This document shows positions 34,999 to 43,352 of a DNA stretch of 64,000 nt, piece after piece (position 1 is the stretch's first letter; each line of letters begins with the position of its first letter). The stretch covers positions 235,538-299,537 of the forward strand of contig NZ_JAASQV010000003.1 in the NCBI RefSeq assembly GCF_011761945.1, given 5' to 3'. Below the pieces are notes generated by a model. The model saw only the letters and a list, made by a program, of their open reading frames with translations. It made no database searches and was not told the origin of the DNA. Source of the stretch: Sphingomonas leidyi (GTDB lineage: Bacteria; Pseudomonadota; Alphaproteobacteria; Sphingomonadales; Sphingomonadaceae). The translations under genes were made by a program, and so were the position numbers.

Positions 34999-35780
34999 CG
35001 TTCACTCTCCCGTGGCGGCATGGCATTGATCTGGATTCGGGCGGCGGAAAGCCCATGGCGGCCGAGCAGCGCGGCGATTTCGTCGCGCAACTGATGACGT
35101 TCCGCTTCGTCCAACCCCTCGACGCGCGCCGCGATCTGCAAGCCGCTCTCGATCTCGTGCAGCGCCACATGCAGCGCCGAACGCGCGGCGCCTGGCGTGC
35201 GATAGGCGCGGTGCCGCAGGGGCGCGACGGGATCGGCCGCCTCATTCTCTGCGGTCGCCAGCGGCGCGGCCGCCATGCCGCTCGCCGGCTTGGCGACGAC
35301 GGTCGCCGGCCCTGCCCTGGCGACGCGCATCGCCGGCCCATGCCCCGCGCCCGATCGCGCCATGGTGCTGCCCCCGGGGATGGCGGGGAACGCGACTTCC
35401 GGACGCAGCGCCGCGGCCAGCCCTGCCGGCGCGACGCCGGGCGCCTGTGCCAGCGCCGCCTCCTCTCGCTCGAGCATTACCGCCTGGCCCGGTATCTTGC
35501 CTGCATGGCCGAAAAAGCCATCCTGATTGAACACGCGCGCGAGCGGCGCGGGCGCCTGCTGCGCCGGGTCCGCGCCAACGACATCGGGGACGAGCAGCGA
35601 AGCTTCGGGAGCCGGCATCGAAGGCGCTTCGGCGAGCGCCGCCTGCTCTGCCGCAAGCGCGCCGCCGGCACCGAGTAGCTGCGCGAACAGGTCGCTCGGC
35701 GCCTGCCCATGCTGCTGATCGGCGGAATCGCCCCGCCCCTCGGGCGGCATGGGGCCGGTATGCGGGAGAGGTCCAATCAT
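34995..35780 (-). CDS. fliK: Putative hook-length control protein FliK
   Basis: A 261-residue Ala/Pro-rich, largely disordered protein with a small folded C-terminal part (SALHVALHEIESGLQIAARV, then RHQLRDEIAALLGRHGLSAA). Low complexity in the middle and a compact C-terminus fit FliK, the export-substrate-specificity ruler. The classic FliK C-terminal motif (LxLxPxxLGxVEV) is not clear. The call rests mainly on its place between fliJ and flgD, overlapping both by ATGA. Confidence 0.65.
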   Translation of the reverse strand: MIGPLPHTGPMPPEGRGDSADQQHGQAPSDLFAQLLGAGGALAAEQAALAEAPSMPAPEASLLVPDVVGADPAQQAPAPLARVFNQDGFFGHAGKIPGQAVMLEREEAALAQAPGVAPAGLAAALRPEVAFPAIPGGSTMARSGAGHGPAMRVARAGPATVVAKPASGMAAAPLATAENEAADPVAPLRHRAYRTPGAARSALHVALHEIESGLQIAARVEGLDEAERHQLRDEIAALLGRHGLSAARIQINAMPPRESER

Positions 35781-36226
35781 GCTCGCCTCCAGTTCGAAGC
35801 TATGCGGTCCGCCAGCGCATCGAGCGCGCGCTCGTCACGGTCCCGGCGGCGCGCGCGGCGGCTGGTGTCGAGCGCGCGGTCGGCAAGCCGGCAATGTGCA
35901 TCGCCGTCGTGCCAATCCTGCTCCGCAGCGGCGCAAGCCTCGACCATTTGCGCGCGATGCGCCTGCGCGACGGCACTCGCCCGGCCCTGTTCGACAAGCT
36001 CGGCGGCAAGCGCGCGGGCGAAATCCGGCGCGAAGTCCGCGCTGCCGAGATGCGCGTCCCAGGCCCTTGCGGCCGTTTCGGTGCGCAGGTCCGCGCGACG
36101 CGACGCGTCCGCCGCTTCTTCCTCGCGCACCTGCGCCGCGGCCAGTTCCTGATGCGCGGCCATGCGCTGCGCGACACGGAGCGCGGCGATATCGGCGAGT
36201 GCGCGATGGGTGCGGCGATCATGCAT
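35777..36226 (-). CDS. fliJ: FliJ-like export component
   Basis: A 149-residue, almost entirely helical, highly charged protein rich in Ala, Arg and Glu, as expected for the FliJ coiled coil that links FliI to FlhA. The ATG at 36226 overlaps the fliI end by 8 bp. A longer start upstream would run inside fliI and is unlikely. Sequence identity in FliJ is always weak, so position directly after fliI is the main evidence. Confidence 0.7.
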   Translation of the reverse strand: MHDRRTHRALADIAALRVAQRMAAHQELAAAQVREEEAADASRRADLRTETAARAWDAHLGSADFAPDFARALAAELVEQGRASAVAQAHRAQMVEACAAAEQDWHDGDAHCRLADRALDTSRRARRRDRDERALDALADRIASNWRRA

Positions 36227-37535
36227 GGCCGCCACTCCCGGCAGCCGTGCGCAGGCCTGAAAGCGTATCGGCAAAACCCGAATTCTCGCTCTGCCCCTGG
36301 CGCAGGAACGCCATCAGCTTCGCGCGCATCGCGATCGCCTGATCGATCTCGGCATTCGCGCCGTCCTTGTAGACGCCACTCTCGATCATCACGCGCGCCT
36401 CGTCATAGACGCCGAGCTGCGTGACGGCCGTGCGTGCCGCGCTGGCATGCTGGCGCTCCATCAGCCGCGCTGCCTGGCGGCTGATGGAACGCGACACGTC
36501 GATCGCCGGGAAATGGCCGCGCTCCGCAAGCGTGCGCGACAGCACGATATGGCCGTCGAGCAATGATTTCATCACTTCGACGATCGGGTCGTCGACATCG
36601 TCGGTCTCGCTCAGCACGGTCATCACCGCGGTGATCGCACCGCCGCCGCCGGTGGCGCCGCACCGCTCGACCAGGCGCGGCAGGGCCGCGAACACATTCG
36701 GCGTATAGGCGCGCACCGTCGGCGGCTCCCCGGCGGCGAGGCCGATCTCGCGCAGCGCCATGGCGAGACGCGTGACCGAATCCACGACCAGCAGCACATG
36801 CTGGCCCCGATCGCGCCAATGTTCGGCCAGGCACAGCGCCACATTGGCTGCCCGGGCACGCAACGCCGCCGTTTCGTCGGATGTCGCGGCGACCAGGGTG
36901 AAGCGCTCCGCATCGGCGCGGGCGGAAAGCGTGCGCCAGATCGCCTCGACTTCGCGGCCGCGCTCGCCGACCAGGCAAAGCACCACGCGATCGCATTCGA
37001 TCTGGCCGGCGAGCTGCTCGAGCAGGCTGGTCTTGCCCACCCCCGCGGCAGCGAAGATGCCGACGCGCTGGCCCTCGCCGAGCGTCAGCAGCCCGTCGAT
37101 CGCGCGCAGCCCGGTCTTCACCATGCGCCGGGGCGCCGCACGATCGAGCGGGCGCGGCACCGATCCGGCAAGCGCCGTCCGAGCCTCGACGGCGATTGCG
37201 CCTCCGCCATCGAAGGGCCGCCCGAACGCATCGATCGCCCGCCCGGCGAAACCGTCACCCACCGCCGCCGAGCCGCCGCCGGGCAGCGCCGTCACCCGGG
37301 CGCCGGGGCGCACCTGGCGATTCTGTTCCAGCGGCACCAGGATCAGCCCGGCCTCGTCCACCGCGGCGACTTCGACGCGCACAGCGGCACCCTCCCCGGC
37401 AACTTCGCACAGGTCGCCTACGGTGCAGGCCGGGCCGGTCGCCTCGAAATGGCCATGCGCGACCTTGCGCACGAAGCCTATGGGGCGAACCAGCTCCAGA
37501 TCGCGCAGCCGCTGCAGGAAGGGATGGAGGGTCAT
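36219..37535 (-). CDS. fliI: Flagellum-specific ATPase FliI
   Basis: A 438-residue F1-beta-like ATPase that energises export-chaperone release. The Walker A motif is GIFAAAGVGKTSLL (Lys168-Thr169), Walker B is in HVLLVVDSVTRLAMALREIG, and the catalytic region has LVGERGREVEAIW. AYTPNVFAALPRLVERCG, HIVLSRTLAERGHFPAIDV and the sequence that follows are characteristic of FliI rather than F1. Length is normal. It overlaps fliH by ATGA. Confidence 0.96.
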   Translation of the reverse strand: MTLHPFLQRLRDLELVRPIGFVRKVAHGHFEATGPACTVGDLCEVAGEGAAVRVEVAAVDEAGLILVPLEQNRQVRPGARVTALPGGGSAAVGDGFAGRAIDAFGRPFDGGGAIAVEARTALAGSVPRPLDRAAPRRMVKTGLRAIDGLLTLGEGQRVGIFAAAGVGKTSLLEQLAGQIECDRVVLCLVGERGREVEAIWRTLSARADAERFTLVAATSDETAALRARAANVALCLAEHWRDRGQHVLLVVDSVTRLAMALREIGLAAGEPPTVRAYTPNVFAALPRLVERCGATGGGGAITAVMTVLSETDDVDDPIVEVMKSLLDGHIVLSRTLAERGHFPAIDVSRSISRQAARLMERQHASAARTAVTQLGVYDEARVMIESGVYKDGANAEIDQAIAMRAKLMAFLRQGQSENSGFADTLSGLRTAAGSGGHA

Positions 37536-38194
37536 CCGGCCATCTCGGCCAGCAGCGCCGACAGCGCCTGCCACTGCGTGCGCACGTCGAGATCGACCTG
37601 GCCGAGCCGGCATTCGATCCGGCTGGCGCCCGCGCGCAGCGCGCGGTCGCTCTCGACGCGCAGCCCTTCCGCGCCGAGCTCGGCCGAAAGCGTTGCGAGC
37701 GCGGCAGCGTCCGGGAAGTCCTCTGGGCTCACATGGATCGCGATCACGCTCGATCGGCGCAGGGCGGCGAGCTGGCGCGCGATCATCGCCTCTGCCGGGG
37801 CGGCCCAGCCCTCGCCCTCGGCGAACATCTTGTCCAGTGCGGCCCGGGCAAGTTCCGGCGCGAGCCTGTCGAGCGAATCCAGCTGCGCAGCGAAGTCCGC
37901 CCGGGCCTGTTCCAGCCCCTTGCGGACCGCGGCGATCCCGTCGGCCTCTCGCCGTTCGGCCTGGGCCAGCCCCTCCTGCCGGCCTTCCTCGCGCGCGACT
38001 TCCACCGCGCGCTTCGCCGCGGCTTCGTCCTCGCCGCGCTGGCGCTGGAGCCGCTCCACCTCGGCAAGCAATTGCGCACGCTCGATATCGCGCGGATCCG
38101 GCGCCGGCGCTTCGCTCGCTTCGACCGGCAAGCGCGCGCCGCCGATGAAGCTGCGCACCGCAATGCCGGCATCGGACTTGATGAGCATGGTCAT
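37532..38194 (-). CDS. fliH: Flagellar export regulator FliH
   Basis: A 220-residue FliH/SctL protein. The long charged helix (about 35-110, AEVERLQRQRGEDEAAAKRA and similar) is followed by a V-ATPase E-subunit-like C-terminal domain (IAIHVSPEDFPDAAALATL, ASRIECRLGQVDLDVRTQW). FliH binds FliI and docks it to FliN at the C-ring. It overlaps both neighbours by ATGA. Confidence 0.88.
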   Translation of the reverse strand: MTMLIKSDAGIAVRSFIGGARLPVEASEAPAPDPRDIERAQLLAEVERLQRQRGEDEAAAKRAVEVAREEGRQEGLAQAERREADGIAAVRKGLEQARADFAAQLDSLDRLAPELARAALDKMFAEGEGWAAPAEAMIARQLAALRRSSVIAIHVSPEDFPDAAALATLSAELGAEGLRVESDRALRAGASRIECRLGQVDLDVRTQWQALSALLAEMAG

Positions 38195-38544
38195 GGCAGC
38201 CTGCCACGCGGGCGGAGCAGGCCGCCCATCGCCTGGGCGAGCGACGCGCCGCGCCCCTGCTCGGGGCGCGAGGCGCCCTTCCCCGCCGGCATCAGGAACG
38301 CATCGAGCGCGCGCCGCCCCGCCACGGTGAGCCCGGTGTCGCCGCGTGCCTCGAGCCGCGCCGCGATATCGGCGGAATAGGGAGAGACGGGTTCGGCGAG
38401 CCCGCTTGCCGAAGCGGCGAGCCGGGCACGGACGCGCCGGCGCTCCTCGCCCCCCAGCTTCGCCAGCACCGCCTTGCGATCGCCGGCGGACATGCCGCGC
38501 AGTTCGTCGATCAGGATATCGAGCCGGGCTTCAGGCAGCAGCAT
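38191..38544 (-). CDS. Small protein in the fliG position (117 aa), not a recognisable full FliG
   Basis: This gene sits between fliF (14-bp overlap) and fliH (ATGA overlap), exactly where fliG is expected. It encodes only 117 residues, against about 330-350 for FliG. The N-terminal half is helical and charged (LDILIDELRGMSAGDRKAVL, then GGEERRRVRARLA), faintly like an ARM-type FliG segment. The C-terminal half is Arg/Gly-rich. The charged torque helix of FliG is not visible. It may be a divergent switch-ring adaptor, a FliG remnant or an unrelated export protein. Confidence 0.7.
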   Translation of the reverse strand: MLLPEARLDILIDELRGMSAGDRKAVLAKLGGEERRRVRARLAASASGLAEPVSPYSADIAARLEARGDTGLTVAGRRALDAFLMPAGKGASRPEQGRGASLAQAMGGLLRPRGRLP

Positions 38545-39835
38545 CGCCAGCCTCCTCCGTCATGTTGAGCTGGCGGCGCAGCCGCTGCGCGAACGCCTCC
38601 TGCTCTTCGCCGCTCATCCGCGCGCCCGGGCGGCGGAAGCGCCAGACCAGCACTGCCGCCATTGCGACGCCGGCAACCAGCCACAGCCAGATCGGCGGCC
38701 AGGCGAAGCCGAAACCCTGGGCCGGTATCGGTGCTGCCGCCATGGGTGCGCCTGCCGCCGCGTGGCTGGGCTGCGCGATCGGCGGGGAAGATACGGGCTG
38801 ATCGATCGGCCCGGTTTCGAAGGACAGGCTGTCGCCGGCCTGGTCGTCGAGCCCCGTCGCCTGGACGATGGCATTGCGCGCGATCTGCTGGTCCTCCGAA
38901 TTGATCGGCGCTTCGCTGATGAACAGGATACGCATACGGAAGTTGCGCGCCGACCCTTCGCCCGACGGCGTCCAGCCGGCGGCAGGAACCACCGTCGGAT
39001 CGGCGCCGGCCGTGCCGGCGGCTCCTGCCGTCGGCGGCGCGCCGTTCGGCAGGAGCAGGACCCGGAGGGCAAAGCGCACGCCCGGCATCTGTCGCTCGAC
39101 CGCGCCGCGCGCTCGCGCCCGATAGTAATTCTCGACCGCGCCGCGCTCCTCGATATCGGCGGGGCGTTCGGCGCCCGTGCCGCCGTCGACCACGGGCGGG
39201 GGGCTGATCACATGTCCGGCCGCGTCGAGCACCACCACCTTGCTCTCGGGCAGATCGGGGACGGCCGCCGCAACCAGCTGCTGGATGCCGGAGACGCGCG
39301 CCGGATCGGCCGTCTGGCCCGGCTTCATCGTGACGGTCACCGCTGCTTTGGGGTCGACCCGGTCGCCGCGGAAGAGCGCCTTTTCGGGCAGCGCGAGATG
39401 GACGCGCGCCGTCTCCACTCCGTCCATCGCCGTGATGGTACGGACCAGTTCGCCCTGGAGCGCGCGCTGATAGTTGATCTTCTGCGCGAAGTTGGTGAGC
39501 CCCATGTCGGACTTGTTGAACAGCTCGAAGCCGATCTGCCCGCGCGCCGCCGCATCCGACCCGGCGATCGCGACGCGAGTGGCATCGGCCTGCCCCTCCG
39601 GCACCAGGATCGTCGCGCCGCCGTCACGCAAGCGATAGGCGACGCCGCGCTTGTCCAGCTCCGCGACGATCGCGGAGGCATCGGTCGGACGCAGCCCCTG
39701 CGCGAGCACGACATAGTCGGTGCGCAGGAACAGGAAGTAGCCGATGGCGAGCAGCAACAGGACGAGCCCGAAGACGCCGCCCAACAGGTACAGCTGTCCG
39801 CGCGCGGCGGCGGGAGCGGGAACGGGGTTTTCCAT
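38531..39835 (-). CDS. fliF: Flagellar MS-ring protein FliF
   Basis: A 434-residue FliF, shorter than the usual 530-570. An N-terminal membrane helix (about 15-36) precedes ring-building motifs YVVLAQGLRPTDASAIVAEL and GFELFNKSDMGLTNFAQKIN (about 98-120). ARVHLALPEKALF and AVTVTMKPGQ follow. A second membrane helix lies near residues 380-400, with only about 30 cytoplasmic residues after it. The C-terminal tail EEQEAFAQRLRRQLNM is where FliG normally binds. It starts 14 bp after fliE. Confidence 0.93.
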   Translation of the reverse strand: MENPVPAPAAARGQLYLLGGVFGLVLLLLAIGYFLFLRTDYVVLAQGLRPTDASAIVAELDKRGVAYRLRDGGATILVPEGQADATRVAIAGSDAAARGQIGFELFNKSDMGLTNFAQKINYQRALQGELVRTITAMDGVETARVHLALPEKALFRGDRVDPKAAVTVTMKPGQTADPARVSGIQQLVAAAVPDLPESKVVVLDAAGHVISPPPVVDGGTGAERPADIEERGAVENYYRARARGAVERQMPGVRFALRVLLLPNGAPPTAGAAGTAGADPTVVPAAGWTPSGEGSARNFRMRILFISEAPINSEDQQIARNAIVQATGLDDQAGDSLSFETGPIDQPVSSPPIAQPSHAAAGAPMAAAPIPAQGFGFAWPPIWLWLVAGVAMAAVLVWRFRRPGARMSGEEQEAFAQRLRRQLNMTEEAGDAAA

Positions 39836-39849
39836 CGGAGATCAGCCGG

Positions 39850-40173
39850 TCAGAGGGGCATGTTCATGATTTCGCGATAGCCCTCGACGATCCGCGAACG
39901 GACCTGCATCGCGAGCTCCACCGAAAGCCGGGCCTGTTCCAGCGCCATGGTGACCTGGTGCACGGGCACCGAATCGTCCACCGTGAACTGCTGGACGAGC
40001 TTGTCCGCCGTGGCGAGCTTCTGGTCGACGCCGCGCAGCCCGTTCATCAGCACTTCGCCGAAGCCGGCGCCCCCGGCGGGCTGGGCAACCGTCGCAGCCG
40101 CTTCGCCCAGGCGCATCGCGAGCGGCGCCGCATCGGCACCGCCGATCGCCGCGATCCCCTCGATCCCGGTCAT
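39850..40173 (-). CDS. fliE: Flagellar hook-basal body protein FliE
   Basis: A 107-residue FliE, which joins the MS ring to the proximal rod. The conserved C-terminal helices are present: FGEVLMNGLRGVDQKLATAD, then PVHQVTMALEQARLSVELAM and VEGYREIMNMPL, the characteristic family ending. It overlaps flgC by ATGA. Confidence 0.94.
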   Translation of the reverse strand: MTGIEGIAAIGGADAAPLAMRLGEAAATVAQPAGGAGFGEVLMNGLRGVDQKLATADKLVQQFTVDDSVPVHQVTMALEQARLSVELAMQVRSRIVEGYREIMNMPL

Positions 40174-40592
40174 GCCTGCTTGCCCAGTTCGGCGGCGCGC
40201 GAATACATTTGCTGCGCGATGCTCATCGCCGTGAGATTGGCCTCATAGGCGCGCGACGTCTTGATCAGCAGCGTCATCTCGGATGCATGGTCGACATCGG
40301 GATAGGTGACGAAACCATCGGCGTCGGCATGCGGATGGCCGGGCTCGTAGACCCGGCGCGTGCCCGCCGCCATCGGCTCGACACCAAGCACCTCGACGCC
40401 GCCGGGCGTCTTGTCGCCCGCCCGCACGAGATGCTTGAAATCGACTTGCGGCCCCGACAACAGGCGCAGCGGGTGGAACGGCTGGCCGGAAGCGGTGCGG
40501 CTCGTGTTGATGTTGGCGAGGTTCTGCGCGATCACCTGAAGGCGCTGCCACTCGACGTCCAGGCCGGTGCGGCTGATGGCGATGGCGTCCAT
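40170..40592 (-). CDS. flgC: Flagellar proximal rod protein FlgC
   Basis: A 140-residue FlgC. The N-terminal rod motif is MDAIAISRTGLDVEWQRLQV with IAQNLANINTSRT. The C-terminal helix contains YPDVDHASEMTLLIKTSRAY and ANLTAMSIAQQMYSRAAEL. The ATG at 40592 lies 1 bp after the flgB stop. Length is normal. Confidence 0.95.
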   Translation of the reverse strand: MDAIAISRTGLDVEWQRLQVIAQNLANINTSRTASGQPFHPLRLLSGPQVDFKHLVRAGDKTPGGVEVLGVEPMAAGTRRVYEPGHPHADADGFVTYPDVDHASEMTLLIKTSRAYEANLTAMSIAQQMYSRAAELGKQA

Positions 40593-40593
40593 C

Positions 40594-40938
40594 TCAGCGG
40601 CCTCCCGACACGATGGTGCGGGCAAGCTCCATCTGGCGCCCGAGGATCGAGAGCAGCGCGCCATAGCGCATCGCGGTCTGCGAGGCGTTGGCGATCTCCA
40701 GGTCGAGCCGCATCTCGCTGGCGATGCGCGGCATCGGCTCGAGCTCCACCTTGGGCTCGACGCCGGCGATCGCTCCGCCGCCCTGCGTCGCCGCGCTGCG
40801 CAGGCTGTCCTCGAACGTGACGCGAATCGGCCGATAGTTGGGCGAGTTCGCGTTGGCGATGTTCTGCGCCGTCGCCTGGTAGCGCGCGGTAAGCCCGTCG
40901 AGCGCCTTGGCGATCAGCGCCGTCGAAATACTCTCCAT
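40594..40938 (-). CDS. flgB: Flagellar proximal rod protein FlgB
   Basis: A 114-residue FlgB. The rod motif is TARYQATAQNIANANSPNYR and the C-terminal helix is ASQTAMRYGALLSILGRQME, ending in ARTIVSGGR. It follows flgI by 18 bp, one of the few real gaps in the operon. Confidence 0.95.
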   Translation of the reverse strand: MESISTALIAKALDGLTARYQATAQNIANANSPNYRPIRVTFEDSLRSAATQGGGAIAGVEPKVELEPMPRIASEMRLDLEIANASQTAMRYGALLSILGRQMELARTIVSGGR

Positions 40939-40956
40939 GTCCCCACCTTCTTCACG

Positions 40957-42087
40957 CTACTGAACGATGATCTCCGCGTGCAGCGCGCCCGCGGTCTTGA
41001 TTGCCTGGAGGATGCTGATCATGCGCCGCGTATCGACATGCGCGCGCGACAATGCCTGGACGAGATCGGCAACCGAAGTGTTGGGGAAACGGAACGACTG
41101 GTCCCCCACCCCTTGCGCCACTTCGAGCTTGGTATTGGTGACGATCAGGCTGCTGACGTCATTGGCGAAGCCGCCATAGAAGCCGCCGGGCTGCGACGCG
41201 CTGCGCTCGCCGGTCACCGTCACCTTGATGTCGCCCTGTGCGATCGCGACGCTCGAGATCATCACGTCGCCGCCCGCCACCACCGTGCCGGTGCGCTCGT
41301 TGATCACGATGCGCGGCGCGATGTCGGGCTCGACCCGGACATTCTCGAGCTGCGCCACGAAACCGGTCACCTCCGCCGGCGCGCCGGAGAAGCGAATGCG
41401 GACCTCGTCGGCATTCTTCGCGAGCGCGGTGCCATAGCCGAACCGCGCATTGATCTGCTCGGCGATGCGCTGCGATGTCGAGAAGCTCGGGTTCGCAAGC
41501 AGGAACGCGACCTCGTTGCCCCCGCGCAGCACCATCGACTCGACCGGCGCCTCGATGGTGCCGCCGCCCTGGAGCACCGCAGTGGTCGGATAGTTGCGCT
41601 GCTGCTGGTTCAGATCGGCATCGAACCGATAACCGCCCACCAGCAGCGGCCCTTGCGCAAGCGCATAGGTGCGCTGGTCCGGGCCGAGCAGCGGCGTCAT
41701 GATCAGCGTGCCGCCAGCCAGGCTGCGCGCATCGCCGATCGACGATACGGTGACGTCGATCCGGTCACCGACATTGGCCGATGGCGGCAGCACCGCGGTG
41801 ACCATGACCACCGCGACGTTGCGGCTGCTGAGCTGATCCTCGGTGACGCTGGTGCCCAGGCGGCTCAGCACGTTGCGCAGCGCCTGGCGCGTCACCACGC
41901 TGCGGCGCGTATCGCCCGATCCGGCCAGGCCGGTGACCAGGCCATAGCCGACCAGCGCATTCTCGCGCCAGCCGTCGAACCTGCCCAGGCTCTTGAGCGG
42001 CACCGACTGCGCGATGGCGGGCGCGACCGGCATCGCAAGAGCCAGCACGAGGGCGACCGCCGCGCGGACCGTTCCGGCGCCGCGCAT
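40957..42087 (-). CDS. flgI: Flagellar P-ring protein FlgI
   Basis: A 376-residue periplasmic P-ring protein with a signal peptide ending PAIAQ. Hallmarks are the mature start VPLKSLGRFDGWRENALVGY with GLVTGLAGSGDTR. VAVVMVTAVLPPSANVGDRI, then DVTVSSIGDARSLAGGTLIM, follow. PRIVINERTGTVVAGGDVMI comes next, then VADLVQALSRAHVDTRRMIS near the end. Length is typical. Confidence 0.96.
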   Translation of the reverse strand: MRGAGTVRAAVALVLALAMPVAPAIAQSVPLKSLGRFDGWRENALVGYGLVTGLAGSGDTRRSVVTRQALRNVLSRLGTSVTEDQLSSRNVAVVMVTAVLPPSANVGDRIDVTVSSIGDARSLAGGTLIMTPLLGPDQRTYALAQGPLLVGGYRFDADLNQQQRNYPTTAVLQGGGTIEAPVESMVLRGGNEVAFLLANPSFSTSQRIAEQINARFGYGTALAKNADEVRIRFSGAPAEVTGFVAQLENVRVEPDIAPRIVINERTGTVVAGGDVMISSVAIAQGDIKVTVTGERSASQPGGFYGGFANDVSSLIVTNTKLEVAQGVGDQSFRFPNTSVADLVQALSRAHVDTRRMISILQAIKTAGALHAEIIVQ

Positions 42088-42659
42088 CAGCCCAGCCCCA
42101 GCAGCGAGAAGATGCGGTTGAGCAGCCCGGGCTTGGCGCTGCGCGAAACAAAGCCCTTGCCGTCATAGTTGATCTGGGCATCGGCGATCCGGCTCGAGAG
42201 CACGCTGTTGTCGCTGCGGATATCCTCGGGCCGGATGCGCCCCCGCACGGCGATCAGCGTCTTCTCGCCGTTCACGTGGAGGCGCTGCTCGCCGACGATG
42301 CGATAGTCGCCATTGGGCAGCACCTGTTCGATCGTGACGCTCAGTTGTGCGACCAGCCGCTCGCTGCGCCGCACCTCGCCGCGCCCGGTATAGCCGCCGC
42401 CGAAGGAGAGCTGGCCGCTCTCGTTGATCGAGCCGGCATTGAGCCCGCCCGACACGTCGGTGCTCTTGCGCGTCGCGTTCTGCGTGGTGTTCGAAGCCTC
42501 CGCCGCCTGCTGGACGACGACCGTGATCGCGTCGCCCACGCCGCTGGCGCGGCGATCCGCCGCCATGGAGGACCAGTTCCCGCCCCTGTAGAGATCCTGC
42601 GCGGCCACGGGCGTCGCAAGCAGAAGCGCCGCGGCCGCGGCTGCCAGCCTGAGGCTCAT
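42087..42659 (-). CDS. flgH: Flagellar L-ring protein FlgH without lipobox
   Basis: A 190-residue FlgH. The mature part has the family pattern GGNWSSMAADRRASGVGDAI with TVVVQQAAEASNTTQNATRK. LSVTIEQVLPNGDYRIVGEQ follows, and further on IRPEDIRSDNSVLSSRIADA. The signal peptide ends PVAAQDLY with no cysteine anywhere near it, so the usual N-terminal lipidation that anchors the L-ring in the outer membrane appears to be missing. It overlaps flgI and flgA. Confidence 0.93.
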   Translation of the reverse strand: MSLRLAAAAAALLLATPVAAQDLYRGGNWSSMAADRRASGVGDAITVVVQQAAEASNTTQNATRKSTDVSGGLNAGSINESGQLSFGGGYTGRGEVRRSERLVAQLSVTIEQVLPNGDYRIVGEQRLHVNGEKTLIAVRGRIRPEDIRSDNSVLSSRIADAQINYDGKGFVSRSAKPGLLNRIFSLLGLG

Positions 42660-43348
42660 CGTCCGCCCTCCTTGTCGACCAGCGCAAGCGGCGCCGCGAA
42701 GACCTTGCCTTCGCCATCGCGCACGAACAGGCGCGCGCCCGGGCGGCCGGACTGCATCGTGGTCACCGCGCGCTCGACCGTCACCGGGCCGGCCGCCGAG
42801 CGCAGGGTCAGCGGAGTCCCCTTGCCGATTGCGTCCCGCGGAAGCGCTGCCAGCCGCCCGAGATACGCCCCTGCCGGCAGTGCGGCGCGCGCCACCGCCA
42901 GCCCATCCCGGTCATAGCGCAACGCCGCGGGCACGGTGCCGCGGCATTCGGCCGCGACCACGTCGCCGGCCTTGACGGCGGCACCCGCCGGAATCGCGGC
43001 CGCGGCGGCGAAGCAGCCACCGCCGATGCGCGCCGGAAGCGCCGCGATCGCCGCGCGTATCCGGACAATCTCCCCTGCCGGCGCGGATACCCGCAGCCCC
43101 GGCACCCGACGGCGCACCAATGCGGCGACGTCGCGGGCCGGCAGCGCAAGCGTCGTCGCGCCATGCGGCAGCCGTGCCACCACCAGCTCGGCGATGCCCG
43201 CCGGCAGCGCGCCCTCGCGCGCGGCGACCAGATCGCCGACGCGCAGCTGCGCCGAACGCACCTCGACCATCGGCCTGAGCGCGACATCCCCGGCGCCGCC
43301 CGCCGCGGCGACGGCGAGCGCCACCCCCATGACGATTCCCCCTGCCAT
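42656..43348 (-). CDS. flgA: P-ring assembly chaperone FlgA
   Basis: A 230-residue periplasmic protein. I chose the ATG at 43348 (behind AGGA) because it begins a signal peptide (MAGGIVMGVALAVAAAGGAG) and lies 4 bp after flgG. A TTG at 43375 inside flgG is less likely. The C-terminal SAF domain (about 115-230) holds AIPAGAAVKAGDVVAAEC and the ending ARLFVRDGEGKVFAAPLALV. FlgA delivers FlgI for P-ring formation. Confidence 0.85.
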   Translation of the reverse strand: MAGGIVMGVALAVAAAGGAGDVALRPMVEVRSAQLRVGDLVAAREGALPAGIAELVVARLPHGATTLALPARDVAALVRRRVPGLRVSAPAGEIVRIRAAIAALPARIGGGCFAAAAAIPAGAAVKAGDVVAAECRGTVPAALRYDRDGLAVARAALPAGAYLGRLAALPRDAIGKGTPLTLRSAAGPVTVERAVTTMQSGRPGARLFVRDGEGKVFAAPLALVDKEGGR

Positions 43349-43352
43349 GTTC

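Noticed and set aside
36219..38207. Single fused FliI-FliH frame or frameshift at the fliH/fliI boundary
   Set aside because: The apparent long frame is a shadow upstream of the true fliI ATG at 37535; fliH is intact in another frame with a normal ATGA overlap.
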